Shown here piece after piece: positions 1 through 10,167 of a DNA stretch of 64,000 nucleotides. Location: the NCBI GenBank assembly GCA_964035545.1, contig OZ037767.1, positions 15,867,498 to 15,931,497 on the forward strand, given 5' to 3'. Source of the DNA: Bugula neritina (lineage: Eukaryota > Bryozoa > Gymnolaemata > Cheilostomatida > Bugulidae). The notes under the pieces are model-generated. The model ran no database searches. It was not told the DNA's origin and saw only the letters and a program-made list of their open reading frames with translations. Position numbers and translations under genes: made by a program. How positions within the stretch are numbered: position 1 is the first letter of the stretch; every line of letters starts with the position of its first letter.

Positions 1-51
1 GTTCAGAATTTACTGGCATTGAGCCCGTTTCCATGAATAGGAATACAAGAC

Positions 52-3000
52 TTATACTGGCTTACCTGGGAACTCGGTATTAATGTCCATACTCAACGTT
101 CTTGGTAAGGTTGGAGCTGGTTGTGAGATACGTCTGCCTTTGGCGATGTCAGCATAAGAAAAGGCTGAGCATCGTTTCTGAGGCACGAGGTCGGAACTAT
201 TTGCTTTACGCGCATTAATTCCTCCCACTATTCCGCCCTCGCAAAAGTTGATATTTGCGTGGGGTTCACAACTCCAACATTTCATCGTACGGTTTTCCCC
301 TAGACTTTCATGTGCGCCGCTTCTAATGCAGTCACATATGAAGTCTTTCAAATATGGTGGGGGCTTCCTCGTACGCTGTCCCCTTTCTAGGGGGGGTGAC
401 ACGCTTGCCGGCTCGTGAGTAGGGGCCTCTAACGGCGTCTCTACTTCACCGTTAGTGGTCACCTCTTCTTGTTCTCCGGATGGAGCCCCTCCCTCCGTGG
501 GGGTTTGCACTTCCGGAACCGGCTCGGTTTCTGGAAGTGATGGAATTTGACTTGGCGGTGGCGGACACGCTTCTGTTGACAAAAGCTGCCGTTCCTCTCT
601 CACCCAGTTTTCCTCCCGCGGTATGACCACTTCGTATTCAGGTCCATGCCGCCGTCGCCCGCGCGTCGTTGTCTGCCTCCTGGGCTCTAACAACGGGGGG
701 GCTTCTCCCACTCCGTCAGGGCTAGCCCAATACGGTTTCAAGCGAGACTCATTCTGGATAGACACCTGTCCTGAGCGCTCAATCTTGTACGTATGATTGG
801 GCATAGCCTCGACGACCACGTAGGGGCCTACGAACTTAGGCTTCAGCTTATCAGCCTGTCCGCGGCGCCTACGGTAATTGACCATCCACACCTTATCTCC
901 CCTTTGATAGAGAGGGGGTTCATCGGAATCTTCGTGCCGCACCTTCCACTGCTGTTGACGCAGTATATCGTGTGCGGCCTTCATCCGTTCCACTAGTTCA
1001 CTGGCATACTCGTGAACCGAGTTATCTTGCTCTGGAACGTGATAGGTGAGATGGTCGGGGACACGAGTCTCTCTCCCGAGCATCAAGAGGTTTGGGGTCT
1101 CACCAGTGCTGGTGTGTGGGGTGCTACGATATGCACGCATGACTTGCGGCAACGCCGTATCCCATTCCTCTTGACCTCGTCCAAGGAGGAGACTCCGGAG
1201 CGCATCACCTAGCATCCGGTTGTTGCGCTCCACCACCCCGTTACCTTGAGGGTGGTAGGGGGTGGTCCTGCTCTGATTTACTCCCCAGAGGTGGCAAAGG
1301 TCGCTCATCAGTTGAGACTGGAATTGAGCGCCTTGATCAGAGTGTATCTGTTCGGGAAGCCCAAAATAACAGAATACATGTTGGTCTAGTGCCCTGGCCA
1401 CTGTTGGGGCTGATGCATCTGGGATAGCCAGAGCATCCGCCCACCTAGTAAAGTGGTCGGTTAGTACTAGGATCCAATTATTGCCTCTGGGGGTCAGGGG
1501 CATGGGTCCGACCAGGTCTACAGCGACTACTTGCCAGGGCCTACCAGCATATAGCCTCCGCCGTCCTGCTTCACCAGGGGGGCGGCTATGCTTACTGGCC
1601 TGGCAGATCTCACACTGTTTGACTCTGAGCCGGACGTCACGCTCCATCTGCGGCCAATACCACCGGAGTCGTAATTTGGATATCACTCGCTTGACCCCTG
1701 CGTGGGCCTGCTTGTGAGTATCCCAAATCAACTCACGGCGGATGGCTGTGGGGCAGACTACCCTCTTCCTTTCCGGGTGTCTGCCGCTGGCAGCTAGAGA
1801 GATGGTTAGCAACCCATCCTGCCCGATCCGCAGCGAGTCCCAACGCTGACAGTATAGCCGGAACTCGGCGCATCCCTGTCGTATGCGTTCCTCGCTGGGT
1901 CGTCGCCCTTCCCTTTTGGCCCGGTAGATGTCTGCCACGACTCCAGGCAGCTCCTCTTGGAGCTTCTTCAGCTCTCGAACATTACCGGCCAGTACAGGGT
2001 TGGCGCGGAGGTTTTGTACATCCTCCGGGGACTCATCAACTCTTTGCCTGAGTTGACCTTGATCCCAGTCAAACGGTGCTCCGTGATGAGCCAGCGTCTC
2101 CAACTCGCATCGCGGGGGACCTCCATCCCTCCTCTCGATGTTGAGACACTGTTTGCAACCTCCGTCAGGTCGGCGACTCAACCCATCCGCATTGCTGTGT
2201 CTCTTGCCCGGTCGGTGTTCGATCCGGTACGAGAATTCAGCTAGGATTTCGAGCCACCGGGCGACCTGACTGGAGGGCTCTGCTCTCCTGCACAACCAGA
2301 TCAGCGAGGCATGATCCGTACGCAGCCGGAACTTCCTGCCATATAGGTATGGTCTGAAGTGCTTCACTGACTTGATTACTGCCAGCAGCTCCTTGCGGGT
2401 AGTGCAGTAATTTCGTTCAGCGGGAGAGAGAGACTTGCTGTAGTAGGCTACTACTACTTCTCGGCCTTCCTGCACTTGGGACAGCACAGCGCCAACATTC
2501 TGGTCACTGGCGTCCGTGTCTAGGATGTACTCCAGAGTGGGGTCTGGGTAGGCCAAGATGGGCGCCGTTAGGAGGCAGCCCTTGAGGCGGTCGAACGCTT
2601 CTTGTTCGACTGGAGTCCACTGCCACGTCACTCCCTTTGCGGTAAGCCGGTTTAACGGCTGGGCTATGCCCGCAAAGTCTGGTATGTATTGCCTGTAATA
2701 CCCTACCAGCCCCAAGAAAGCCCGGAGTCCGGTCAAGTCTTGGGGGGTGACCCAGTCTTCTACTGCCCGTACCTTTTCGGGATCCGTTGCCACGCCGTTT
2801 CGACCGACAACGTGCCCCAGGTACTTGACCTCCGGCTGCAACAGAGCGCACTTGGAAGGTTTGAGCTTAAGACCGGCACCTCGGAGTCTCTCGAAAACCT
2901 CCTGCAGACGACTGACATGTGTCTCGAAGTCTGGAGAGATTACGATGACATCATCGAGGTAGACCAGCAGTGTCTTCCAATGGAGTCCGCTAAGGACTTG

Positions 3001-4326
3001 TTCCATCAGCCTCTGGAAGGTAGCTGGGGCGGAGGTTAACCCGAAAGGCAGCACCTTCCACTTCCACAACCCGTCCCGTGTGATAAACGCCGCTTTCTCT
3101 TGGGCGTCGGGACTCAGAGGAACCTGCCAATAGCCGCTTAGCAAGTCTAACGTACTGAAGTACTTGCTGCCGGCTAGGGCGTCCAATGACTCGTCAATAC
3201 GAGGTAGAGGGTAGGCGTCCTGTATGGTTACGCTATTGAGTTTGCGGTAGTCCACACAGAACCGCCAACTGCCGTCTTTCTTCCGGACCAGTACGACTGG
3301 CGAGCTCCACGCACTATGGGCGGGCTCTATCAGTCCCCGGTCCAGAAGATCCCGTACTTGTCGGCTAACCTCCTTCTCTTTCTCCGGCCCCAGCCTGCGC
3401 GTGGGCTGCCGGACAGGGACTGTCCCTGCAGTCAGCGGTATTTCGTGTCTGACAATTCCAGTCAGTCCCACGTCATTCTCTCCGCTGCTGAACACATCAC
3501 CGTAGTCGCGTAGTAACTTGGCCATAGCTTGGCGTTCTCTGTTACTCGCGCAGCCGCCACTGGCTGTTTCGTATAACTCCCGGAGATGTGTTGGGACTGC
3601 CCCTCGTCCCTGAATAGGGTGTCGAGGGGGTGCCTCCGTCGCGTCACCCAGCGACGGGCCCACGCCCTCTTCCCGGACGGAATGGAACCGGCCCAGCATT
3701 GACCCAGCTGGGAGCTCAATGGGCTCGGTAAAGGGGTTGACGCACTGCACTAAGACCTCCCCTCGCTCAGTTAGTCGGTTTAAACTACTGGCGAGTTGGA
3801 TCTTTTCGTGCGCGCTTTCAACGACCCCGAGCCTGGCTATCCGGTTGCTGTTCACTCGGCAGTGGATAGTAGCTCTGGAGCGTCCGGGTACGGTGCAGTT
3901 ACGAACTACCTGAACACCGCCCACCAGGGGACGCCCAAACTTATCCACACAGGCGAGTTCTCGCCCGCCCATCAGCACCACCGACTTACTGAAATCTATT
4001 CGGCACTGGTGCTGCTTCAAGAAGGGCATTCCGAGGATAGCATCTTCTTCCAGTTGACCTATGATAAAGGTCTCCTGTACAGCCTGATCTCGGACACGCC
4101 CAGGGAGCTCGATAATACCATAAAAGGGGATACATGACCCGTCTGCCAGGGTGCCATGTTCTCCAGTATACGGTCGTACTCTATCCCTGTCCCGGCGGGG
4201 CAGTGCCTCAAAGACTCTACGACTGAGAAGGTTGGTAGTACACCCGGAGTCGAGCAGGAAAGTGACGGCATTGCCGGCCACCTTTCCGGGTAGGAAATAG
4301 CTCTCTCCATGTGGTTGTACTTTCAC
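52..4326 (-). CDS. pol: Ty3/Gypsy pol polyprotein (PR-RT-RH-IN)
   Basis: This polyprotein copies the element's RNA into DNA and inserts it. Visible domains are an aspartic protease with DSG at about residues 26-28 (DSG rather than the commoner DTG), reverse transcriptase at about 300-510 with YLDD at 456-459, RNase H at about 598-715 beginning with DTDASD, the integrase HHCC zinc domain at about 871-908 (CEIC), and an integrase DDE core with Asp near 937, Asp near 997 and Glu near 1034. The tail is rich in Pro and Glu; no chromodomain was recognised. The listed first codon is GTG. The frame opens further upstream after a stop near 4383 and passes through a run of ten C on the plus strand (4326-4335), so translation probably arises as a fusion or frameshift from gag. 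No stop or frameshift interrupts it. Confidence 0.93.
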   Translation of the reverse strand: MKVQPHGESYFLPGKVAGNAVTFLLDSGCTTNLLSRRVFEALPRRDRDRVRPYTGEHGTLADGSCIPFYGIIELPGRVRDQAVQETFIIGQLEEDAILGMPFLKQHQCRIDFSKSVVLMGGRELACVDKFGRPLVGGVQVVRNCTVPGRSRATIHCRVNSNRIARLGVVESAHEKIQLASSLNRLTERGEVLVQCVNPFTEPIELPAGSMLGRFHSVREEGVGPSLGDATEAPPRHPIQGRGAVPTHLRELYETASGGCASNRERQAMAKLLRDYGDVFSSGENDVGLTGIVRHEIPLTAGTVPVRQPTRRLGPEKEKEVSRQVRDLLDRGLIEPAHSAWSSPVVLVRKKDGSWRFCVDYRKLNSVTIQDAYPLPRIDESLDALAGSKYFSTLDLLSGYWQVPLSPDAQEKAAFITRDGLWKWKVLPFGLTSAPATFQRLMEQVLSGLHWKTLLVYLDDVIVISPDFETHVSRLQEVFERLRGAGLKLKPSKCALLQPEVKYLGHVVGRNGVATDPEKVRAVEDWVTPQDLTGLRAFLGLVGYYRQYIPDFAGIAQPLNRLTAKGVTWQWTPVEQEAFDRLKGCLLTAPILAYPDPTLEYILDTDASDQNVGAVLSQVQEGREVVVAYYSKSLSPAERNYCTTRKELLAVIKSVKHFRPYLYGRKFRLRTDHASLIWLCRRAEPSSQVARWLEILAEFSYRIEHRPGKRHSNADGLSRRPDGGCKQCLNIERRDGGPPRCELETLAHHGAPFDWDQGQLRQRVDESPEDVQNLRANPVLAGNVRELKKLQEELPGVVADIYRAKREGRRPSEERIRQGCAEFRLYCQRWDSLRIGQDGLLTISLAASGRHPERKRVVCPTAIRRELIWDTHKQAHAGVKRVISKLRLRWYWPQMERDVRLRVKQCEICQASKHSRPPGEAGRRRLYAGRPWQVVAVDLVGPMPLTPRGNNWILVLTDHFTRWADALAIPDASAPTVARALDQHVFCYFGLPEQIHSDQGAQFQSQLMSDLCHLWGVNQSRTTPYHPQGNGVVERNNRMLGDALRSLLLGRGQEEWDTALPQVMRAYRSTPHTSTGETPNLLMLGRETRVPDHLTYHVPEQDNSVHEYASELVERMKAAHDILRQQQWKVRHEDSDEPPLYQRGDKVWMVNYRRRRGQADKLKPKFVGPYVVVEAMPNHTYKIERSGQVSIQNESRLKPYWASPDGVGEAPPLLEPRRQTTTRGRRRHGPEYEVVIPREENWVREERQLLSTEACPPPPSQIPSLPETEPVPEVQTPTEGGAPSGEQEEVTTNGEVETPLEAPTHEPASVSPPLERGQRTRKPPPYLKDFICDCIRSGAHESLGENRTMKCWSCEPHANINFCEGGIVGGINARKANSSDLVPQKRCSAFSYADIAKGRRISQPAPTLPRTLSMDINTEFPGKPV

Positions 4327-4627
4327 CCCCCCCCCGCATGTGCTGTCCTGGTTTGACAGGACGGCGGGGGTTTCACCCGTGGTTTACGGGGCTTCCGGCG
4401 GCGAGGTTGGTGCCGGCGGGGTTTGGGCCTCTCCACTGGGCCTTCTGGCTCCATTTCAGTGGCGGGCTCCTCTTCCCGAGGTAACCGGTGAAACCGGTTA
4501 GCGAGTGGCAGGGAGAAGGTACTGGGCCGTTGTGCGGGCCTACTAGTCCTGCGTGGTACCTGCCACTCGGGTGGAATGTTCCGCCGTGTCCGTACGGACA
4601 GACGACGGCGTGTTCCACCATACTCCT

Positions 4628-5493
4628 TTAGTTGCGGCCCGCGGGGAGGGAGTGTGTCCGCGGGCCGTGACAGTTTAACGCCCCCTGGTATTGGGGTCGT
4701 CCTTTCTGTCCTTGGTCCTGATCAGCGCTACTCCAGCCCTGCCCCACAGATGTTGGGGGCATCCGCAAGGCCTGACCGGGGCCAGCACCGGCCAGAATGG
4801 TTACCAATTGTCCCAGCATCTCTACCATGCGGTCCACTTCGGCTTCCAGCGGGGGGGCTTCGGAGCCTGTCGTAGCCCTGGCAGCGCTGACTCCAACTAC
4901 TGGGGGGTTCCTTTGTGCTCGATGCATTTGAGTAGCCAACAGGTAAGCTTCTCCAGCCTTCAGGGCATCCTCTATTCTGGTTATCCCTTTAGCTCGTAGG
5001 TGATGGTCTAGGCCCAGGTCGTTTAGGGACTGGACAAAAGCGTCATAGGTGTAACGCTCTTGGTGTTGTGCTGGCAGATCGCTATACGCAATCTGCGCCA
5101 GCTTCTTCACCGTCGCGGCATGTTCTTGCAGCGAGGTCCGCGGGGTGCGGCACAATCTCTCCAGCTTGGTCCTAGCGTCTATGACGGAGGTGCCAAAACG
5201 GGCCCGCAGCGCAGCCAGTATGCCGTCTACGTCCGTTCCCACTCCGTACGGCTTGGCTTGCTCCGTCACCGCCCTCCGCAATTGGATAAGGGCCACTCTA
5301 TGCGGCCATTGAGCAACTTCCATTACTTCTCTAAATTCTTGTATAAATTGTTCGACATCTTCCGAGCCAGTAAAGGCGGAGCTTTCAAGTAATGTCTATA
5401 AGCTTCTTCTCCTTCACGATTCACAGGATTAACAGCATTTCTACGCTCACCTTCTACTGGGGGTGGTTGCATTCTAGCATTTTCAGTCTCCAT
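4628..5493 (-). pseudogene. gag: retrotransposon gag, frameshifted
   Basis: Capsid-type gag lies between the primer site and pol. An ATG at 5493 follows the primer site by 14 bases and opens a frame that stops after about 56 codons. One base appears to be missing near 5377-5380: in the shifted frame the sequence continues as the capsid homologue that ends at 4628. The long frame matches the gag at 26387 (shared motifs such as DAFVQSLN and GEAYLLA). The nucleocapsid zinc knuckle is not intact here. A Pro/Arg-rich tail in yet another frame (about 4380-4620) suggests a second shift. Sequencing error is an alternative to real decay. Confidence 0.8.
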
Positions 5494-5507
5494 CTTTGAT
5501 ATACACT

Positions 5508-5525
5508 ATCCCACTGCTGCCACCA
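5508..5525 (-). other. primer binding site, tRNA-Leu
   Basis: The minus strand reads TGGTGGCAGCAGTGGGAT. The 3' end of animal tRNA-Leu(AAG), as recalled (ATCCCACCGCTGCCACCA), is complementary to this at 17 of 18 positions. It starts one base after the LTR end, where a Gypsy primer site is expected. Confidence 0.75.
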
Positions 5526-5526
5526 C

Positions 5527-5831
5527 TGTTATAATTTTTAGATTTAGGGTTGATGTGCCACCAAGAGAGTCTATTTAACACTAGAGAAACTTCACCAGTT
5601 AAGTCGAGTAGATATCGTTATATTTAATACAAGAATACATAATAAAAATCCAATGTACAACAGTAATGATACGCACGTCTATTTAATTTACAGCACTATC
5701 CTCAACTGAACTAGTAGCGCGAAGCGGCTACTATTACTTATAAAACAGCTTAGCTAATTGGCTAATACATTGTTCCGGGTCAATACGCAACCTTGCGTAT
5801 TGTGTTGCTGGTAGCTCCACGAGCCACCACA
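5527..5831 (-). repeat. 5' LTR of the Gypsy element, 305 bp
   Basis: On the minus strand it begins TGTGGTGGCTCGTGGAGC and ends AATTATAACA, giving the usual TG...CA ends, one base before the primer site. Its first 27 bases match the start of the LTR at 25986 almost perfectly, and its last ten match that LTR's end, but the middle differs, so the two belong to related subfamilies. A perfect 10-bp stem with a 2-base loop lies inside at 5781-5802. Confidence 0.85.
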
Positions 5832-8129
5832 ATATTAGGCCTACTAGTACTAGTCAAACTACCAGTTCCTTTTGTGATTTTTAAATTAGCTCAAAGTTTG
5901 ATTTAAAATATAATGATAAAATCTTTATCACATTATGCAGGCTTACAGCTAGTGTTACTGTCAAAACTCAATTGATAATCATATTTATATTGATGAAAGC
6001 ATCACCTATAACCAAATTGAAATGATAAATGTGACTAAATGTAAATGAGTATAATGATGAAATATTAATGCGAGTTCGTGATGATTCTATAGTTGACTGA
6101 CTTAGTTTTTCAGTAAGTTACTTTTAGTTTTATTTAGTGAGTAGTAACACTAATTGAATGCATAAATAGTCTAAACTTTTTAATTTTATTATAAGATGAG
6201 CAAAAATTTATTCATATTTTAAAGTAATTTATTGAATTCAAATTGATTTTATAGTAAAAGTCTTTAATAGATTCAGTTGCACTTAGCTAGCTTTTTTACT
6301 CAATTAAATGCCTATCTAAAGACATTGCTTCAAAATTGCCAATTGCATATAATATGCTAGATATTCAAGTGCATAATGTGTAATTATACTGATAATACTA
6401 TGTTAATATAGAATAATCCGATATTCTGTACATTTTAGAAAGTGAACTTGTGAGGGCATTAGAGTGAAGACTTATACCTACACAACTCTACTCCCTTTCA
6501 ATCTAATACTTCTAATGTAGACACTCCGAATTTTGGCTTGCAAGGTTATGGCTTCTGCTTATTTCATTCATAAAAAGGTTTGCAGTCTTTTAATGATGTG
6601 CTTGAAAATTATCAAGAATTTTTTTAATTCAAATTGTTCTGTTGAATTCAATAAATTTAAACGTTAATGAAATGCAGGATCACAATTAACTGCTGCCATA
6701 ATAGTACCACAAAAGTGTTTAGCCAACTAAATTTTTATAATATAACTGGGTATAATTTCTAATCAAGCAACCGTTTCCTTTTGCTATTTAAAAGAAGTCA
6801 AAATTGTACTTTCAGCTCTGGAATAGACAATAAGTGGGTAGATTGGCAGGATGGATGTCAAGTAGCAGCATCTATAATTGCTAGAAATTCAGCTGATGAT
6901 AGTGATGAAGCTTTTGCCACATACATGGTGTTATGTGTCCATACTCCGTAAACTCATATTATGAAGACCAAGGAAGTAGAAAGATGATAGGTGCCTTCTT
7001 TGCAAAAGCCGTAGAAGCTACCTAATTTTCTTTTCTTGATAAGAGTTAATTCAAACATAATGGTTGTATCCAGGCTAGAGTTTTTACTGCATTTTATTGG
7101 TTTTTTAAAATAATGTATCTAATGTTTTAAATGTGAAAATTAATGCCTAATAAAACTCAAAAGTTCTAATAGCTGATTTTATGTTAATATTTTCAACATC
7201 TCAGCCAAATCAATTGCTAAATTTAGTTGCCGTTAAAAATTATAAAAATATTTATGAATGAACCTCGCATGATCTCATAATAGTCAAATAATTTTCTCAT
7301 GAGTGTTCTCCTCATTAAGCAATAATTATGAAACAGCACAGCTCAATAGCTGCAGTTTGATATATTACACAATATATTAGAGGAGAAGAAGATATTCAAT
7401 GTATAACAGGAAGCAGCTGCCATTTTGTTTTATATGACTTCCTGCTGACTTGGATGTCTAATTTGAATATCTCAACACACAAACTTGCTGAAACATCCTC
7501 TTCTTTGCTGGAATTGTTAAACCTTTCAACCATTAAACAAAGTAAAAAGCAAATTGACAAATAAATTAGACAAAAAGTTTGGCGGCCATGTTTGACCTAA
7601 TTAACATGTTGAGGCAGCATGAAATTTAGTTTAGCAAAAAGCCCAAACTTTCACAATTATTTTGATACCAAATTTGTCACTATTTCTTTTATACAAAGAC
7701 CCGTTGCTAAGGCTTGTAAATTGTAAACAAATAATTCTCAACTTATTCTAGAGTTGCCAACTTTAAACGCGATTTTCTCGAAACAGTAATTTAGAAATTC
7801 TAAAAACGTTAAAGTTTTTAAATACTGATATCTCAAGTTCTATTTATGCTAGAGACTTCAAATAAAGTGCAAAATGTTTGAAAAAGTCTGCTCTATCACT
7901 CCATAGTAATAACTAGGTTTTCAACATTTTATATACATCCCTTGCTTTGTGGTGCCAGGTCACAAATATTGATAAGTTTCAGTATGTCTATAAATTGAAA
8001 AACAAATAAAGTACTACCAAGAAAAATATTGCTACTTAAACATGTTTTTATATTTAATTGTGCTGTGCAAAGATAAATAAAAGAATAAACTGGTAGCACG
8101 GAAATTAATAAAAAAATTTGCCAACTCAC
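5832..8129. other. AT-rich non-coding stretch
   Basis: No long frame, RNA gene or mobile element is recognised. The only gene-like piece is the plus-strand exon candidate at 6816-7023, listed separately. Confidence 0.6.
6816..7023 (+). pseudogene. possible exon remnant, plus strand
   Basis: A pyrimidine-rich tract ending TTTCAG precedes a frame of about 44 codons (stop at 6949-6951). After a one-base shift near the stop, the frame continues for about 24 more codons to a stop at 7023. The composition (DNKWVDWQDGCQ, then YYEDQGSRKMIGAFF) looks protein-like rather than random in this AT-rich DNA. I recognise no family. It could be a frameshifted last exon, a degraded gene piece or chance. Confidence 0.3.
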
Positions 8130-8628
8130 CACTAATATTGGCATTTTGGTACTTAGCTATAAAACAAGAAGCTAGCTTGGCAGCTGCTTAAGGCTAATAA
8201 CTACTTGTAGGCTGCTAAACTGCATTATTAACAATATGAATACTTCTACAATGGGGGGGGGGAAATTCAAATTAATGAATTTAGCACAAATTGCTAGAAG
8301 GTGAAGTGGAAATAAAACGCTACATTTTTTGAAAATATATTGTTACAGGAAAACTTGTATCAAATTGATGTAGGAATAGAGTAGTTTGGGAAATATCAGT
8401 TAATGTGGTCTCTTAAAAGTTATAGTTGCACAAATTCAATTATCTGTCTACAGCAATAGTCATACTGTCATTGTGATATCAAATGACAACGTTAAGCAAA
8501 TGATTGAGCTTACCTTTTGCTGCAATGACAACTTCAGTTCCTAACTCTGAAAGAAAGTGATCATCTTCTATCTCTGAGGGGTAGCTGCAATCTTTACCCA
8601 TGTGATGAAATGATTCAATGTTTTCCAT
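8130..8628 (-). CDS. possible 5' end of a gene: first coding exon plus 27-nt microexon
   Basis: The minus strand has an ATG at 8628 and 38 codons beginning MENIESFHHMGKDC, ending at a consensus donor (AAAAG|GTAAG, exon end 8514, phase 1). About 360 bases on, an acceptor (TTTTATAG) precedes 27 bases (8156-8130) followed by a GTGAGT donor. The phases join and the frame stays open. No following exon was found before the LTR element at 5831, so the gene may be truncated by that insertion or may have short exons that were missed. Family unknown. Confidence 0.35.
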
Positions 8629-10167
8629 GTTGTAAGGTTGTTTGGAAGCACAAATTCACTGAATCTCAAAGCACAACCTCTTAGTCTGAGCCTCTGGTGT
8701 TCACTATGCCGGCAGAATATTTCTTCGGTCAATAGCAGTGTATGAAAACTATGTGCTGTTATGTAATAACCTTTGTTTTGCGCTTTCGATGCTTGGTAAG
8801 CCAGTTTCTTGCCTTTGAATCACAATTTAAATATTTCCTTACTATAGCTCTGTTATGCAACATCTTCTTTTGTTCCACCAGGTAGTTTACACAAGTTTAC
8901 ACAAGGCTTTTGAAGTGGTTCAACTGATCCACAATTGACTATTCACTAGCTTGTTTCATTGTTAATTTTAAGCTTCTTGTTTGAAACACATTTGCTGATA
9001 ACTGAGTACATTGGAGTTTAATGGTGCATCTCCCTGATTTCTCTTTTACACACATTTTAAATTAGTTGGCTTTCCTTTCCATGAATGAAATTGACTAGTG
9101 AAGCCTAAACTACCCATGCAAGAGATATGTGCAGTTGAAATTTTTTGTTGATAAATTCAACTTAAGTCTTTGATAAACGGAGTGGGGCAATGTTTAATAG
9201 TAGTCTGGTAACAAGCTATTTGAAAATGTCTTGGGTTCAAAAAAATTTCGAAATCATAAACAGCTAGTAGGTTGAAGGAGTTTCATTCCACTTATATGCT
9301 CCTCAGTTAGGTTGTATTCTTTGTTTTGGTACTAAGTATTATATACCTATATACCCTTATAAAATTATAACTTTCATATCAATTGCTAAACATAAAATAA
9401 CCATTAATATGATATAATTGCAATAATATTTAAATTTTTTCAAATTTGTGTTGAAAAAAAGCATTAAATGCATTAATAATAACATTTTTTCAAAAAACAA
9501 AAAATATAGAAAATGCAAAATTAATAGGTTTATGCAGAGCAAAGAAATTTATTTGTGTGCCAATTATAAAAAGCAATTGACTCAATTTTTTTTAAATGCA
9601 CATAAATTTCAATAGTATTCAAATAAATTGCACGTAAAATGTATAAATAGCATCTAACTGGGAAGCACCAATCGAAATGACCCAAATGTAGGGTTCAACT
9701 CTATCCTAGCTTCCTATAAAGGTTTGTGAACGAATAATGTTGTTAGGTGCGGATTGTTCCATAATTCTTATGTAAATAAAATTTTGCTTAAACATATGTA
9801 GTTGTAGCATTGATCTCACTTTCTGCTCCTATCAATTACTGTTTAGCTTCATTAAGACCTAGGGATGATAATTACGTAATACTTGTGAAAAGTAGCGTTG
9901 ACTTAACAACTAAGTGGTTTCAGAGCTACTACAAAATATTTTTCAGCTTACACTAATCGGATTAATTTTCAATTTCATCAAAATAAGTGCAGGTCTAACA
10001 ACTATTAGAGGTGTGGTGCAGGCTATACCGACAATAAAAGGCTCTTTGAACAGCTTTAGTGCAAGCACTGCACTAATATTTCTCACTGTGTAAAATATGC
10101 TTAGATTTAAAGTCACTTCAACAATGTATCAAACAGCTGAATTTTGTTCAAATTATATATACTGTAG
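8629..10167. other. AT-rich stretch, no gene seen
   Basis: It should contain the missing upstream exons of the gene at 10168-11417 if that gene is intact, but no signal peptide or WSC exon like those at 25462 and 28141 could be found. A minus-strand frame at 9357-9542 is low-complexity Leu/Ile/Phe and is not credible. Confidence 0.5.

Larger units (their letters stand above)
1..5831 (-). mobile_element. Ty3/Gypsy LTR retrotransposon, 3' end outside window
   Basis: Read on the minus strand the order is 5' LTR (5831-5527), tRNA primer site, gag, then a long pol frame ending at 52. The 3' LTR must lie beyond base 1. Protease, reverse transcriptase, RNase H and integrase occur in that order, which defines Ty3/Gypsy rather than Copia. 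The pol frame is uninterrupted over 1424 codons, so the copy is young, while gag carries at least one frameshift. The element is much richer in GC than the surrounding AT-rich DNA. No envelope-like frame is visible. Confidence 0.95.

Noticed and set aside
793..4310. Many frames on both strands within the Gypsy element
   Set aside because: Shadows of the intact pol frame; none has homology or coding composition of its own.
9357..9542. Leu/Ile/Phe-rich minus-strand frame that looks like a membrane protein
   Set aside because: Very AT-rich DNA gives such frames by chance; no splice sites or homologue.
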